Assembly (NCBI GenBank): GCA_011947345.1
Contig: JAAVTG010000100.1
Location: forward strand, 1 to 37,065
DNA from: Phytophthora quininea
Taxonomy: Eukaryota > Oomycota > Peronosporomycetes > Peronosporales > Peronosporaceae
Length of the DNA stretch: 37,065 bases
Direction of reading: 5' to 3'
The notes beneath the pieces are model-generated. The model saw nothing but the letters and a program-made list of their open reading frames with translations. It did not search any database and was not told where the DNA came from. Made by a program: the position numbers and the translations under genes. This document shows, in pieces, positions 10,029 through 19,100 of this stretch (its first letter is position 1; every line of letters starts with the position of its first letter).

Positions 10029-10632
10029 ATGTTGGACCAAAACGACTTGCTATGTGTGGCGCTGCTGTTCTGCGCCACTTTTGCCGTGGAATCCATGGGC
10101 TACTGCTCCATCGTCGCAGCCACAAGGCCGCTCCTTGCCGCCACCGGCATGTACTTTATCTCATCCTGCAATCCCCACGCAAGGTATCAACTCTACCGAT
10201 AAGTAAGCTGGGATATCTTTGCGGATAAATTGCTTTGTATTTTGCAGCGTTGCTGTGAGCAAGGCGCTGACGGTGGCACCTGCCAACGCGCTGGTTTTCA
10301 GCGACCTCGCTACAATCTCCTGGGCATTCTGTACTCGCCCCGAGAGGCTCAGATGCAGGCCGACAACGCCATCAAGACCTTCCGAACAAGTCTGTAAGGT
10401 ACAGGCACAGCAATCATCAAATCGCTCATCCAACTGCAGCGCATCGGCCCCACTCGGTACGCTTCTATTCATTACGACCATGTACCTGCTCGTCGGGATC
10501 ATCACGTACTACCAGTTCGGCTACACTGATTCGGACACATTGCTGGATCAGTTGCTACAGACAAGCTCAGCGAGAAAGCTAGCCGCTTTTCTCAACGGAT
10601 GGGCTTCAAAGGACAAGTTTGGCGGCGTTTGA
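10029..10632 (+). pseudogene. Captured multi-pass membrane protein fragment, left copy
   Basis: An ATG at 10029 opens a hydrophobic frame (LLCVALLFCATFAVESMGYC, then LLAATGMYFISS). A standard intron at 10184-10247 (GTATCA to TTTGCAG, 64 bp) joins it in phase to VAVSKALTVAPANALVFSDL. A last segment, GTLLFITTMYLLVGIITYYQ followed by FGYTDSDTLLDQLL, resembles a transmembrane helix and loop of amino-acid/auxin permease (AAAP) carriers. AAAP proteins have about ten or eleven helices and more than 400 residues; only two to four helices are present, and the middle part is not hydrophobic. The intron shows capture from genomic DNA, not a cDNA. AAAP is a tentative label. Confidence 0.4.
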
Positions 10633-10765
10633 ACGTGGCACGCATCGACATCGACTGCCGCGTGGATCTGTATCTACAAGGCCCCGCACGGCCGCCGGCC
10701 TCGACTGCAAGACTCGTGCGCGGCAACGTTTGAATGGCTGCATCGGAGATAGCACCAGTATTTGC

Positions 10766-10880
10766 CGATCGGCATGCGTCCATGTGGACATGTACGGATT
10801 GGTCAGATGAAGACGCGGGGCCGGCGACGCGCCATCTGCGGCGGGGCGGGGAGTCGTGTTGGCCGCGCTTGGCGACTGAG
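10766..10880 (+). repeat. Arm-tail module, copy 1
   Basis: A block with the order CGTCCATGTGGAC, GAAGACGCGGGGCCGGCGAC and GTGTTGGCCGCG recurs at 13515-13610 (same orientation) and in shorter form at 14180-14250 (opposite orientation). Copies differ by substitutions and small indels. Confidence 0.7.
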
Positions 10881-10943
10881 ATCGAAGACGGCGCCAGAGT
10901 TTCGTGGGATGTAGAGAGCACTCACAATGACGACAAGAAGTTG

Positions 10944-12980
10944 TTACTGTGGAAGCATAAGCTTGCTCATGGGAGTAATGGAGTTGTTCTTACGTCGTTG
11001 AGTCTTGAATACCGGTTCCCCAGCTGCAGAGGAGCAAACAACATCAAGTGCCTTGCGAACACTTGGTGTTGCTGCAGTAAAAGCATCGCGAAAGTGAAAG
11101 GCGGCAAAACATTCGACGTGAAATCCCCGTCCACACTCCGTGCATCCCCAGCGAGTTCTGCGTTGTTTGCCCAGCATGCTGCAGAGCCTACAGACGAGCT
11201 GGCCTCCCGTCGTCTCTGTCGAATTTGGCGTCAAAATATGAGGGCTGGCGTCGGCACCAACAATTTCCTCTAATGACGACCTTTTTCGTTTTAGCCTGCG
11301 TTTGAGCTCAGTCGCTGTTAAAGTCTCAGCTACCCGGCGCTTGAACTCTCGAAGGGTGACTTCAGGGCTATCGGTCTTCACCTTCCGATATAACGCAAAT
11401 GCGTTGATCATGCACATGTCCAGTGACCACGTAAAAATCGACATGGGTAAACGAACTTCCTTCCGCCTAGAGGGATTCGTACTTCGCAATTGATCAACAC
11501 GATCAACTGCGTTCATGCCCAAATTGTAAGCAGAAATTATTGTGGGGACCATGAACGTTCTCCTGTGTAGTATTTCGTTACCCGTCCAGCGCTTGATTGG
11601 ATACAGGCCATGACAGCAGGCCGCCGCAAGCGGATCCGAGCTAGGAAGCGATCGAGCTGGCACGGTGAATGCCAGATCATTAGTGTAGAAGATGACGACC
11701 TTCTTGTCCTTGAAAACTACGTATCCAGCTTTCTCCACGATGGAAACCTCCCCGACGAACGTAGTCCTACGCTTCTCTGGAAAACGCCGCTGGGCTGCAT
11801 TGTGCACTTTTTCCCTTTCTCGCCAACCCGACAATGGATCCACAGCAGCCACCAATTCCCAAGAACCTCTCTCCATCTTCTTAACTCGGCCCACTGCTTT
11901 CACGAGCTCGATTTTATTCCACCTATTTTGTAATTGCAATCGAACCGTGCCAAGAATATGTGTCTCGCCGTCCGTAAATCGAAGGAGCGTGCTGGCCAAA
12001 TGATGCCTCGTGTAGAAGTTATCACAGATCATCAATCGCCGACTATGCTGCGATATATCGACTTGAGTTTGGTGTCCCATCATGGCAATCGATAGAGCGG
12101 TAGGACTGTCACTTTTACACATGACATTCGGGTACTTGCAGCGTGTTCTTGAGCGGAGTTCTCAATCCCGGGAAATTTGCTGTATACCTACCGGGTGGTG
12201 TAGTTCTGGACGAATTCCCAAGCCATTGTCAGAGATACTGTGGATGTAGAGCGATTCCCAACCGACGACTGCATAAAATCGTACGGCATACTTGTCTGGC
12301 TTGGAAGGAATATAGGACTTCGCTTTTGTTCGGGCCTTCGTTCGTATACTGTTTTCATCGAGACTACTAACCCCGTATGGCAACGCCAGTTGAGCAAACT
12401 TTTTGTATGTGCCGTAAAGAGTCCTGCTGTGCCACAATGGATCATTTGTCATCTCGGTCTCCGTCGCCACATTGGGTGGATGAATCTGCAGATTACCTCA
12501 TATATCTTCAAATCGTGTGCGGAACATCGTGTTGGAAAAAGTTTCATTGCCCAAGAAGCACTTTGACGACCAAAAATCTGAAATATCGTTCAAAGGCAAG
12601 ATGCTCATGGCTAACTCCAGCCCAAGATATGCGTCTAGTTCGCTCTCTGACGCTTCCTTGCAGCCTCGTTGACTCATAACTGCATTCGTCCAGGTACGCA
12701 ACGCCTTCTTGAAGTTCGCGGTGAAGAATAGCTGGAAGAGACCAGCTTCTCCGCCCTGCTCGTACGCTGATCGAATGCGCTCTTCTTGTAGTAAAATCAG
12801 CCCGCTGTCACAGGTCAGAGACGCTATGTACTCACTCGCAACATCATTTGCCGTCGCTAGATTTGGCTCCTGATGAACCGCTTCGTCACCCTCGTTTTCG
12901 AAATCGTCAAAGGACGCCGTACTATCTAAAACGATAGGTTGTCCCCCTTCCTCTTCGTTCTGTACCAGCTCGAGGTCCAT
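10944..12980 (-). pseudogene. piggyBac transposase with two in-frame TGA codons
   Basis: From ATG at 12978-12980 to the stop at 10944 one minus-strand frame is open for 678 codons except TGA at 12498-12500 and 12162-12164. Features in order: acidic N-terminus (FDDFENEGDE); KKALRTWTNAV region; SKPDKYAVRFYAVVGW with HSISDNG, the region of the first catalytic Asp; MICDNFYTRHHLAS with the second; GMNAVDRVDQLRS with the third; and MINAFALYRKV. The C-terminal CRLC, then CTECGRGFHVECFAAFH, is the piggyBac cysteine-rich domain that binds the termini. DDE_Tnp_1_7 transposases excise precisely at TTAA. Length (about 680 aa) suits the family. The first TGA stands where an Arg would fit (CGA to TGA transition). 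The two stops prevent a full product, so movement would need a sister copy. Confidence 0.85.
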
Positions 12981-13004
12981 TCTTCGTTTGTGGAAGCAAA
13001 TCAA

Positions 13005-14175
13005 GCAGTGGCAACAGAGTTCGAAAATAGAGAATAGTTTAGCAAACTGTTCAAATGCAACCGTAGGCGTGGTAGTTCATTGCATCATATCAAAGCCTTC
13101 GTATTCAACAGCGTCATGTTTCATTTACATGACAACTGAAGTATAACACACTACGACAGTCGTAACATCTTACTGGCAACTCAAACGACAACGTAGGTAT
13201 GGGCAACAACTTTGTACGGCACAAACACCATTGATACGGTCAGTGGCCTGTTGAACGTAACTGCAGCAGCTGCACCAAACGCATACCCAGCCTTGACATC
13301 CGTCGGCCCCACCGCCAAACTACCCATTGTGTATCTTTTCATTACCCTTACAGCACAAACACCGCAAGAAGCTCAGATCCACCACAACAATAACAACGCC
13401 AACAGTATCGCCGCAATGATCGCCACCGCCGATAACACCACAGCGGTGGGTGGGTATTGCCGGATGATCGCCGGGACTTAGGTACCATCAGCGATAACTG
13501 AGATCTCTGGAGGTCGGCACGCGCCCATGTGGACTCGTACGGCTGGGTCGGTCGAAGACGCGGGGTCGGCGACGGTGTGGCGACGTGTTGGCCGTGGTTG
13601 GCGGCGTCGACGGGGGGGTAGTGCTTACCACCGAGGTGTTGGTGGGTGAGGTGTCGGTGGCAAATTGAGAAGTGAGGTACCCGGGGTTGCTCGCACCGAT
13701 CTGTGGTGGCGTGTTGGATGGCACCAACGACTCGTGGAATCGATAAGATCCCGCCAATGCGATGCCGTTTGTAGGCATCGCGAGCTGGCCATTGGATGCT
13801 GGCGTTTTGCCGCCGGGTTCGTGATGCGCACTGCCGGTTTTAGCGCGCCAAATTCAAGTGAAGTGCGCGTGAAAATTGCACTGACGCAGTGCATGCACGT
13901 ACATGCATCGTTGATGTGTGTGCATGCTCAATGGGTGTTCGACCACTGTCCCTCGGGGACCGCAGCCTCAAAAGTCAACTCTCACGGTGCTCCAACTTGA
14001 AGCTTTGCGAATAGTACATCAAAGCATTCATTTGTAGTGTGTCACGAGTATTATCGATAGTGTATATTTTTGCCGACACCGTGGTGTCCAAACTTTACAA
14101 AAACAAAACATTGTAATCATTTTCATCGCTTCCAGTTCCGCACGATGGCGCCATCAACCTATCCAGCCGCACGAG
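13005..14175 (-). pseudogene. Central spacer with membrane-protein tail fragment
   Basis: On the minus strand 13625-13778 encodes LVPSNTPPQIGASNPGYLTS followed by a Ser/Thr/Pro-rich run (TSPTNTSVVSTTPPSTPPTT). After the 13515-13610 repeat module, 13380-13480 encodes PAIIRQYPPTAVVLSAVAII followed by LALLLLWWI and a stop. That combination looks like the linker and C-terminal membrane anchor of a secreted or cell-surface protein, split by the module. The family is unknown. The rest of 13005-13380 and 13780-14175 shows nothing I can assign. This spacer separates the transposase 5' end from the right arm. Confidence 0.4.
13515..13610 (+). repeat. Arm-tail module, copy 2
   Basis: Same order of blocks as 10766-10880 (CGCCCATGTGGAC, GAAGACGCGGGGTCGGCGAC, GTGTTGGCCGTG). 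It interrupts the membrane-anchor fragment. Confidence 0.7.
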
Positions 14176-14179
14176 TCCA

Positions 14180-14250
14180 CATGGGCGCGACCCCGCGTCT
14201 TCGACCGACCCAGCCGTACGAGTCCACATGGGCGCGTGCCTACCGGCAAA
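14180..14250 (-). repeat. Arm-tail module, copy 3 (partly duplicated)
   Basis: Reverse-complement relative of copies 1 and 2. The phrase ACGAGTCCACATGGGCGCG occurs twice, at about 14173-14191 and 14219-14237, so this copy carries a short internal duplication. Confidence 0.65.
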
Positions 14251-14377
14251 TACTGGTGCTATCTCCGATGCAGCCATTCAAAAGATGCTGCGCACGAGTC
14301 TTGCGGCGAGGCTGACGGCCGTGCGTGGCCTTGTAGATACAGATCCGCGTGGCAGTTGATGTCGATGCGTGCCACGG

Positions 14378-14981
14378 TCAAACGCCGCCAAGCTTGTGCT
14401 TCGAGGCCCATCCGTTGAGAAAAGCGGCTAGCTTTCTCGCTGAGCTTGTCTGTAGCAACTGATCCAGCAATGTGTCCGAATCAGTGTAGCCGAACTGGTA
14501 GTACGTGATGATCCCGACGAGCAGGTACATGGTCGTAATGAATAGAAGCGTACCGAGTGGGGCCGATGCGCTGCAGTTGGATGAGCGAATTGATGATTGC
14601 TGTGCCTGTACCTTACAGACTTGTTCGGAAGGTCTTGATGGCGTTGTCGGCCTGCATCTGAGCCTCTCGGGGCGAGTACAGAATGCCCAGGAGATTGTAG
14701 CGAGGTCGCTGAAAACCAGCGCGTTGGCAGGTGCCACCGTCAGCGCCTTGCTCACAGCAACGCTGCAAAATACAAAGCAATTTATCCGCAAAGATATCCC
14801 AGCTTACTTATCGGTAGAGTTGATACCTTGCGTGGGGATTGCAGGATGAGATAAAGTACATGCCGGTGGCGGCAAGGAGCGGCCTTGTGGCTGCGACGAT
14901 GGAGCAGTAGCCCATGGATTCCACGGCAAAAGTGGCGCAGAACAGCAGCGCCACACATAGCAAGTCGTTTTGGTCCAACAT
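14378..14981 (-). pseudogene. Captured multi-pass membrane protein fragment, right copy
   Basis: Mirror image of 10029-10632 under the 25010 rule, intron at 14763-14826 included. The encoded fragment differs from the left copy at about three residues: one Asn-to-Ile in the loop, and Asp-to-His and Phe-to-Leu near the end. Same tentative AAAP-like label. Confidence 0.4.
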
Positions 14982-15096
14982 GATCGAGGGGAAATCTGTT
15001 CGTCAAAATGATATCGCGTCTTTTCGAGGTTGTGCCACAGAGCACAGCGCTCCAGGCCACCTTGCAATTCATCGTCCTAATCACTAACTTCGCTCT

Positions 15097-15584
15097 CTAC
15101 TTCTTGACGCCGCCCAGCAGTGGAATCTCCGTCTTTGGGTCTTGAGGAGGCAAGTGGCGCGTCTCCTGCACGAACCAGAGCTTGTCGAGCAGTACTGACT
15201 GCGGGTCCTTCTGCAGCTCGGCCGTGATCTCCTCGCACTTGGCACGAACCTTGTCGAGCTCCTCTTCGCCGAGATCGGCAGACAGCACCCTCCCAAGTGT
15301 CGAGTGGATGATGACACGCGTGTCACTCTGCGGGGCGTAGGAGAAGGACTCCTTGGCCACGAGGCGGATGTAGTCGACCGATAACTCGGGGTTCTTGTTG
15401 ACACCTTGTTGGAGTAGACAACGCCGTTCTGCTCTGCCGAGAGACACTCGAACAGCATAATGATGACGCCAGAGGAGGCCATGAGGACCACCACAGGCTG
15501 CAGTCGGAAGGGCGCCACCAATCTGTAGATGGCCTGTAGTTGCTCAATGCCGTCGTCAAAGCGCAGCCAGGCGTTGGGGGCCAA
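15097..15584 (-). pseudogene. Captured host-gene fragment, right copy
   Basis: Exact mirror of 9426-9913; no amino-acid difference in the frames compared. It is preceded, further out on the same strand, by sequence that appears to be its upstream continuation (15640-15870), which includes KPYQFPTENHGVALICSPSQ inside the arm. Confidence 0.55.
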
Positions 15585-15811
15585 GTCGTCCGGGTGATGT
15601 GAGGAACAACATCACATCCTGCTGGGTGACGCAGCTCACGGCGTTGTCGGTCTCCGGCTCACGACTCCGTCAGTGTAGAGCCGATCTCGTGGCAACGCTC
15701 GGCCAGTGGTTCTGCGATGGGGAGCAGATGAGAGCGACGCCGTGGTTCTCGGTCGGGAACTGGTACGGCTTGGACTCGAGCGTCTTGCTGATAGTAAAAT
15801 CCTCCCTGAGG

Positions 15812-16330
15812 CGCTTGTCGACGACGTGAGCCAGTTTGACGCTGACAATGCCAGTGTCGTATCTCTTTCACAGAATAAGCGCAATCGCGCTCTAGATCTT
15901 GGTGTGCTCAACGAAAACTTAGTACTTGGTTAGCGCAACGAGACCAAGGCTGGCAGCTGGGTAGAAGGTCAGGTTGCTGGGCTTGATGGAGACGCCAGTG
16001 TAGTCGCCGCGGGCGTCCGTGGGGGCCATCGTGTACACTTTGACGCCGGTCTCGGCGACGATGTCAGCAGCGCCGCTGCCGATACCGAAGATTTCGCGGC
16101 AGAAGGAGCTCTGCCGACCAAGTCCTGAACGATCCCGTCCGTGATCGTGTTGTGGGGGCTTTGATGCGGACTTGGCGGAGAGAAGCAGTGTAGTCTTGAC
16201 GACCGGACAAGGCAGTGCGCCATCATGGCCGCTATGATGGAGGCCGATCCCCTTGAGCCGTGAATATAACCGCGAAGAAGCTGGATAAGTCGTCCGATCA
16301 AGCAGCTAATCTTTACCAGAGCCTGGCGCT
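15812..16330 (-). pseudogene. Upstream continuation of captured host gene, right side only
   Basis: Minus-strand reading gives AADIVAETGVKVYTMAPTDA, YTGVSIKPSNLTFYPAASLG and a stop, then in a nearby frame DTGIVSVKLAHVVDKRLRED that runs into the arm. No counterpart exists outside the left arm, where unrelated DNA (8515-9198) lies. Family not recognised. The remaining 16331-16514 is AT-richer and probably the transposon's own subterminal DNA. Confidence 0.4.
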
Positions 16331-16514
16331 AAAGTGATCGTGTCATCGCTGTTGTGTGTGGTCCACAGCATTGCGAGGTGACAATACATGCACTACAGTG
16401 CTCCTAAAGGTTTTACTATAGTTTTTCAGAAAGTTCGACTACTTTTTTGACCAATCACAACGCTGGATTTTACTGGTGTATACTCCATTTTGCATATACC
16501 AGACCCTCAAATCT

Positions 16515-16529
16515 CCGGTAGTGAAAGGG
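16515..16529 (-). repeat. piggyBac right terminal inverted repeat
   Basis: CCGGTAGTGAAAGGG, the perfect reverse complement of the left 15-bp end, directly followed by TTAA. Confidence 0.9.
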
Positions 16530-16533
16530 TTAA
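16530..16533. repeat. Right TTAA target-site duplication
   Basis: TTAA directly follows the right terminal repeat and matches 8496-8499. Confidence 0.85.
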
Positions 16534-16783
16534 CGTTATTAAATGACTTCATTTCGCGTAGCTACGGCGCCTTGTAGTACATCCAGCCCGCTCCAACCTG
16601 GCTAGTAGCAGCGTCTGGAGCACACTGCTCGTTGCGCCGTGGTGGGCAACGCTCGGAGGTAAATTATCCTGATGTTTTTGTCACCACCGCTATTGAGAGT
16701 GAAGAGACGCTTTGTGGTACAAAGATTGTAAGAGGTAGAAGATGATGAAACCGAACCCAACCTCGAGCGCGCTATAGTTGAAG

Positions 16784-17583
16784 ATGTTGCGCGGCCGACT
16801 TGCTCTGCTCGCCTTCGCTGCACTGTCCTGCTTAAATCCGACGCACGCGGTCACTCGAAACGAGCGGGGAGCGCTAAAGCTGCTCTTTTGGGCCACCGGC
16901 GGCCAACGCTGGGCCAACAAATGGGACGTCCAGAACGAGCGCAGCGACCCGTGTCTCGACAGAGTACGTTCGCGGATCTGCCGGTAGCATTTATGCTTTT
17001 GCTCGCGACCTGATGGCGCTTGCTGCAGTGGTACGGCATTGTGTGTGACCAAGCAGGCCACATCCGGGCCATGTGAGTGTTTAGAACGGCTTCACGAAGC
17101 TTGTATCCAAGCAACTAACTTGTGCGGTACGTAGTCGTCTGCCTAGAAACGGTCTTGTTGGCGTTCTGCCGCCTGAGTTTCCCCGCGAGAGTCTTGGCAG
17201 CTTGCACGAGTTGTACGTTGTTGTTGTGTCTGTCTCAGTAGCTTATCAACTAAGTGATTTATTCCGCTTGCAGAGACTTGGGCTCGAATTTCTTGACGGG
17301 CTACGTTCCGGACACGCTGTCGCGCCTGGCCATGCTGCGGACGTTGCGTCTTGACCAAAACAACTTTGTTGGCGCTATTCCAGCATCGCTAGGAAAGCTC
17401 GTCAAGCTGGAGTACCTGTGAGTCACAATTACCGTGGTTTTCTCTTGCCATTCATGTGATCGTGCTGTGGGCAGGGAGCTGCAGGGGAACAGCTTCGATC
17501 CCGTGAGCAAGGACGGCATTTTGCCCGATGAGATCCAGCAACTCACTGATTTCAATGGACATCGGTGCCACATTATCTTTTAA
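16784..17583 (+). CDS. Small secreted leucine-rich-repeat protein, five exons
   Basis: Exons 16784-16963, 17029-17072, 17135-17212, 17274-17417 and 17475-17583 total 555 nt (184 aa). All four introns (57-65 bp) have GT-AG borders and preserve the frame. The protein starts MLRGRLALLAFAALSCLNPT, a signal peptide ending near THA. An LRR N-cap follows (ERGALKLLFWATGGQRW, then a WYGIVCDQAG cap). Then come LRRs: LPRNGLVGVLPPEF, LGSNFLTGYVPDTLSRLAML, LRLDQNNFVGAIPASLGKLV and LELQGNSFD, with the plant-type LxGxIP spine. Secreted plant-type LRR proteins bind proteins or glycans outside the cell. There is no kinase or membrane segment, so this is a short soluble form or the N-terminal part of a truncated receptor. 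The start lies 250 bp from the piggyBac end. Confidence 0.75.
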
Positions 17584-17639
17584 ACACACACTTGCAGGCC
17601 ATCAGAGAGAGAGAGAGGAAGGTAGTCTATTTAACGATT

Positions 17640-19100
17640 AGTTATTAGCCTCCTTGCAATCGATGAAGCATCGTTGGTTCTCTCGTCTTGGGCCGCTTGG
17701 AAACGTGCGACAGTTTCCGGTCGGGAGCTTCGGGCATGCTATCCAAACAGTCCACGACTAGTCTGAGATATATTACTTGCGCCCTGCTCTGTGGTCTGTG
17801 TGCTTCTTTCCGAGCAACAGCATGTATTTGCCTGAAGCATTTTCCCCACATACTCTTCACTTGATGTTGCGCCGTCCAAGTTTTTCCTTCGTGTACTATG
17901 CTGTTACGGGTCTGCCAAAGCAGGGTAAACGCCACGCTGCACAGAGCCCTGTTGAATTGACCGTACATTGCACGCATTCGACGGGTGAATTGCTTGCTTA
18001 CTGGAGGGGCTTTGCGTAGGGCAATGTTACTGCTGAACTACTGGAGCTCTTCTTCGGATACCGCACATCCAAACCAGTGAGTTCAAAGAAATCGCCAAAA
18101 TTGCGGCGGGGTTTGTCCGAGCACTTCTCTGATCCATGCATTTTTCCCGCTTTCAGTTCCAACTTGGTGACTATGTGGTGTAATTGCACCTCAGCGCTCT
18201 GTCGATATCGCAGCTTGACTTGCCGTTTTACTTTCCACCAGATGTTGCGGTTCCTAGTTTTCGCCGGTACAGTCCACGGGATTTCGTGTACTTCGGGGTT
18301 TGCGTCAAAAACTATCCCTGCGCCGTGTTTTGCGAGTTTCTTGGCGTCCCGTTTCGCGTTCAAGTATGGCTTGACCTTCCAGAACAGTCCATTGTCCTGG
18401 CGCTCCAGTGTGATCTTACAATCCTGCTGTTGGGTCGTGCCTTCCACCGTGTCCTTTGTCAGACGCTTCCACTGGTAATCGTTGCGGAGCCGTGGAGGTG
18501 ATCGGAGTTGCAGTTTGATGGACTGCCCCATCGTTTCGCCAATTTGAAGAAGTGGGGAGTTCATCAATATCGCCAGCAGCCATCGCTGTAACTTCGCCAA
18601 GGAATGGCCCTAATTTTCCCCTTGGGCGGCAGGAATTCGAGCCATGTAGGTGTCTTGAGAGGTCCTCGTGATGCCCAAGTTTTTCATTGCTGTCACCTCA
18701 ATTTTGTCGTACTTTTTTCCTGATAGACATGCGTCGGCCGTGTCCGGGATTCATGGGCTTCCTTCCCATGAAAACGTCCCCCAGAAACGGACGATGTCTT
18801 CGGGCGGCCTGCTGGGTCCGTTCAGCTTATCCAAATCCACCGTTACCGTGATCAATTCTCGGGGTGTAAGTCAGTAAGCTCGTGTGTACTCCGTGGACAG
18901 TTCGGCATGTTGCTTTTCCGAGACGGGATCCTGGGGAGATCTGCTATTTGTGCTAGTCCAGTCCAGAATTTGTATGCACCCTTGTAGATATCTGACTTCA
19001 CAAGGAACCACTGCATAGTTACTTTTACCCGTTGCACTTGGATTGCTACCGGTATCGATGCCACTCCTACTCCCCGCCTCGCGCGGTGTGTAAACCAACG
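17640..19100 (-). pseudogene. LINE-like retrotransposon 3' remnant
   Basis: Minus-strand frames at about 17998-18600 and 17645-17977 are separated by a stop; upstream to about 19100 the first of these frames continues with several stops (e.g. ELITVTVDLDKLNGPSRPPE and NLGITRTSQDTYMARIPAAQ). The last frame contains SVAFTLLWQTRNSIVHEGKT, the LWxxRNxxVHEG pattern common after reverse transcriptase in oomycete LINEs. No catalytic YADD block was seen. The middle segment (VFDANPEVHEIPWTVPAKTR) is not recognised. It lies antisense and 3' to the LRR gene; a short GA run at 17606-17619 marks the boundary. Confidence 0.45.

Larger units (their letters stand above)
9199..10632 (+). repeat. Left arm of giant inverted repeat (high-identity part)
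   Basis: Each position x in this arm pairs with 25010 minus x in 14378-15811. Identical open frames in the two arms map exactly on this rule (9926-10228 with 14782-15084; 10219-10632 with 14378-14791), so no net indel exists over 1,434 bp. The only substitutions I found are about three, all near the inner end, one near 10420 and two near 10615. The outer edge is sharp at CCTCAGG. Beyond 10632 the match continues to about 10830 at clearly lower identity. Confidence 0.95.
14378..15811 (-). repeat. Right arm of giant inverted repeat
   Basis: Reverse complement of 9199-10632, collinear without net indels. Similarity continues inward to about 14180 at roughly 85-90 percent identity by eye. The outer limit is sharp at 15811; beyond it the captured gene continues on this side only, so the right arm appears to hold the longer, probably older, copy. 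Confidence 0.95.
8500..16529. mobile_element. 8,030-bp piggyBac-type element with palindromic cargo
   Basis: The element starts CCCTTTCACTACCGG after TTAA and ends with the exact reverse complement before TTAA. Inside lie, in order: a Cys-rich open frame (8728-9009), a left inverted arm (9199 to about 10830), a minus-strand piggyBac transposase (10944-12980), an unrelated fragment region (13.2-14.1 kb), the right inverted arm (about 14180-15811) and an arm-flanking extension (15812-16330). Most animal and stramenopile piggyBac elements are 2-4 kb and carry only the transposase (family knowledge), so this one is unusually large. Insertion is inside the last codons of a Helitron helicase tail, dating it after the Helitron. 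The two TTAA copies and perfect termini indicate a simple, intact insertion, not a chance pairing. Confidence 0.85.
4738..16545 (+). mobile_element. Helitron-type rolling-circle transposon, interrupted by piggyBac
   Basis: Coding remnants in the expected Helitron order occupy 4738-8499: a DUF6570-like N-terminal region, a Helitron-like N domain with an HUH motif and a paired-tyrosine motif, and the extreme C-terminus of a PIF1-type helicase. Helitrons transpose through a Rep/helicase protein that nicks and unwinds one strand (family knowledge). The second half of the 3' region is displaced: the piggyBac element at 8500-16529 splits the helicase tail, and the reading frame resumes at 16530 and stops at 16543-16545. 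True termini (5' TC, 3' hairpin plus CTRR) could not be located, so the outer limits given are those of the coding remnant. Confidence 0.75.

Noticed and set aside
10161..10505. 114-codon minus-strand frame in the left arm (mirrored 14505-14849)
   Set aside because: Overlaps a plus-strand frame with an in-phase intron and hydrophobic helices; the minus version has no such support.
16557..16615. Helitron 3' end: palindrome CGTAGCTACG and a later CTAGT
   Set aside because: Spacing between hairpin and CTRR is about 45 nt instead of 10-12, and no copy for comparison, so the terminus was not called.
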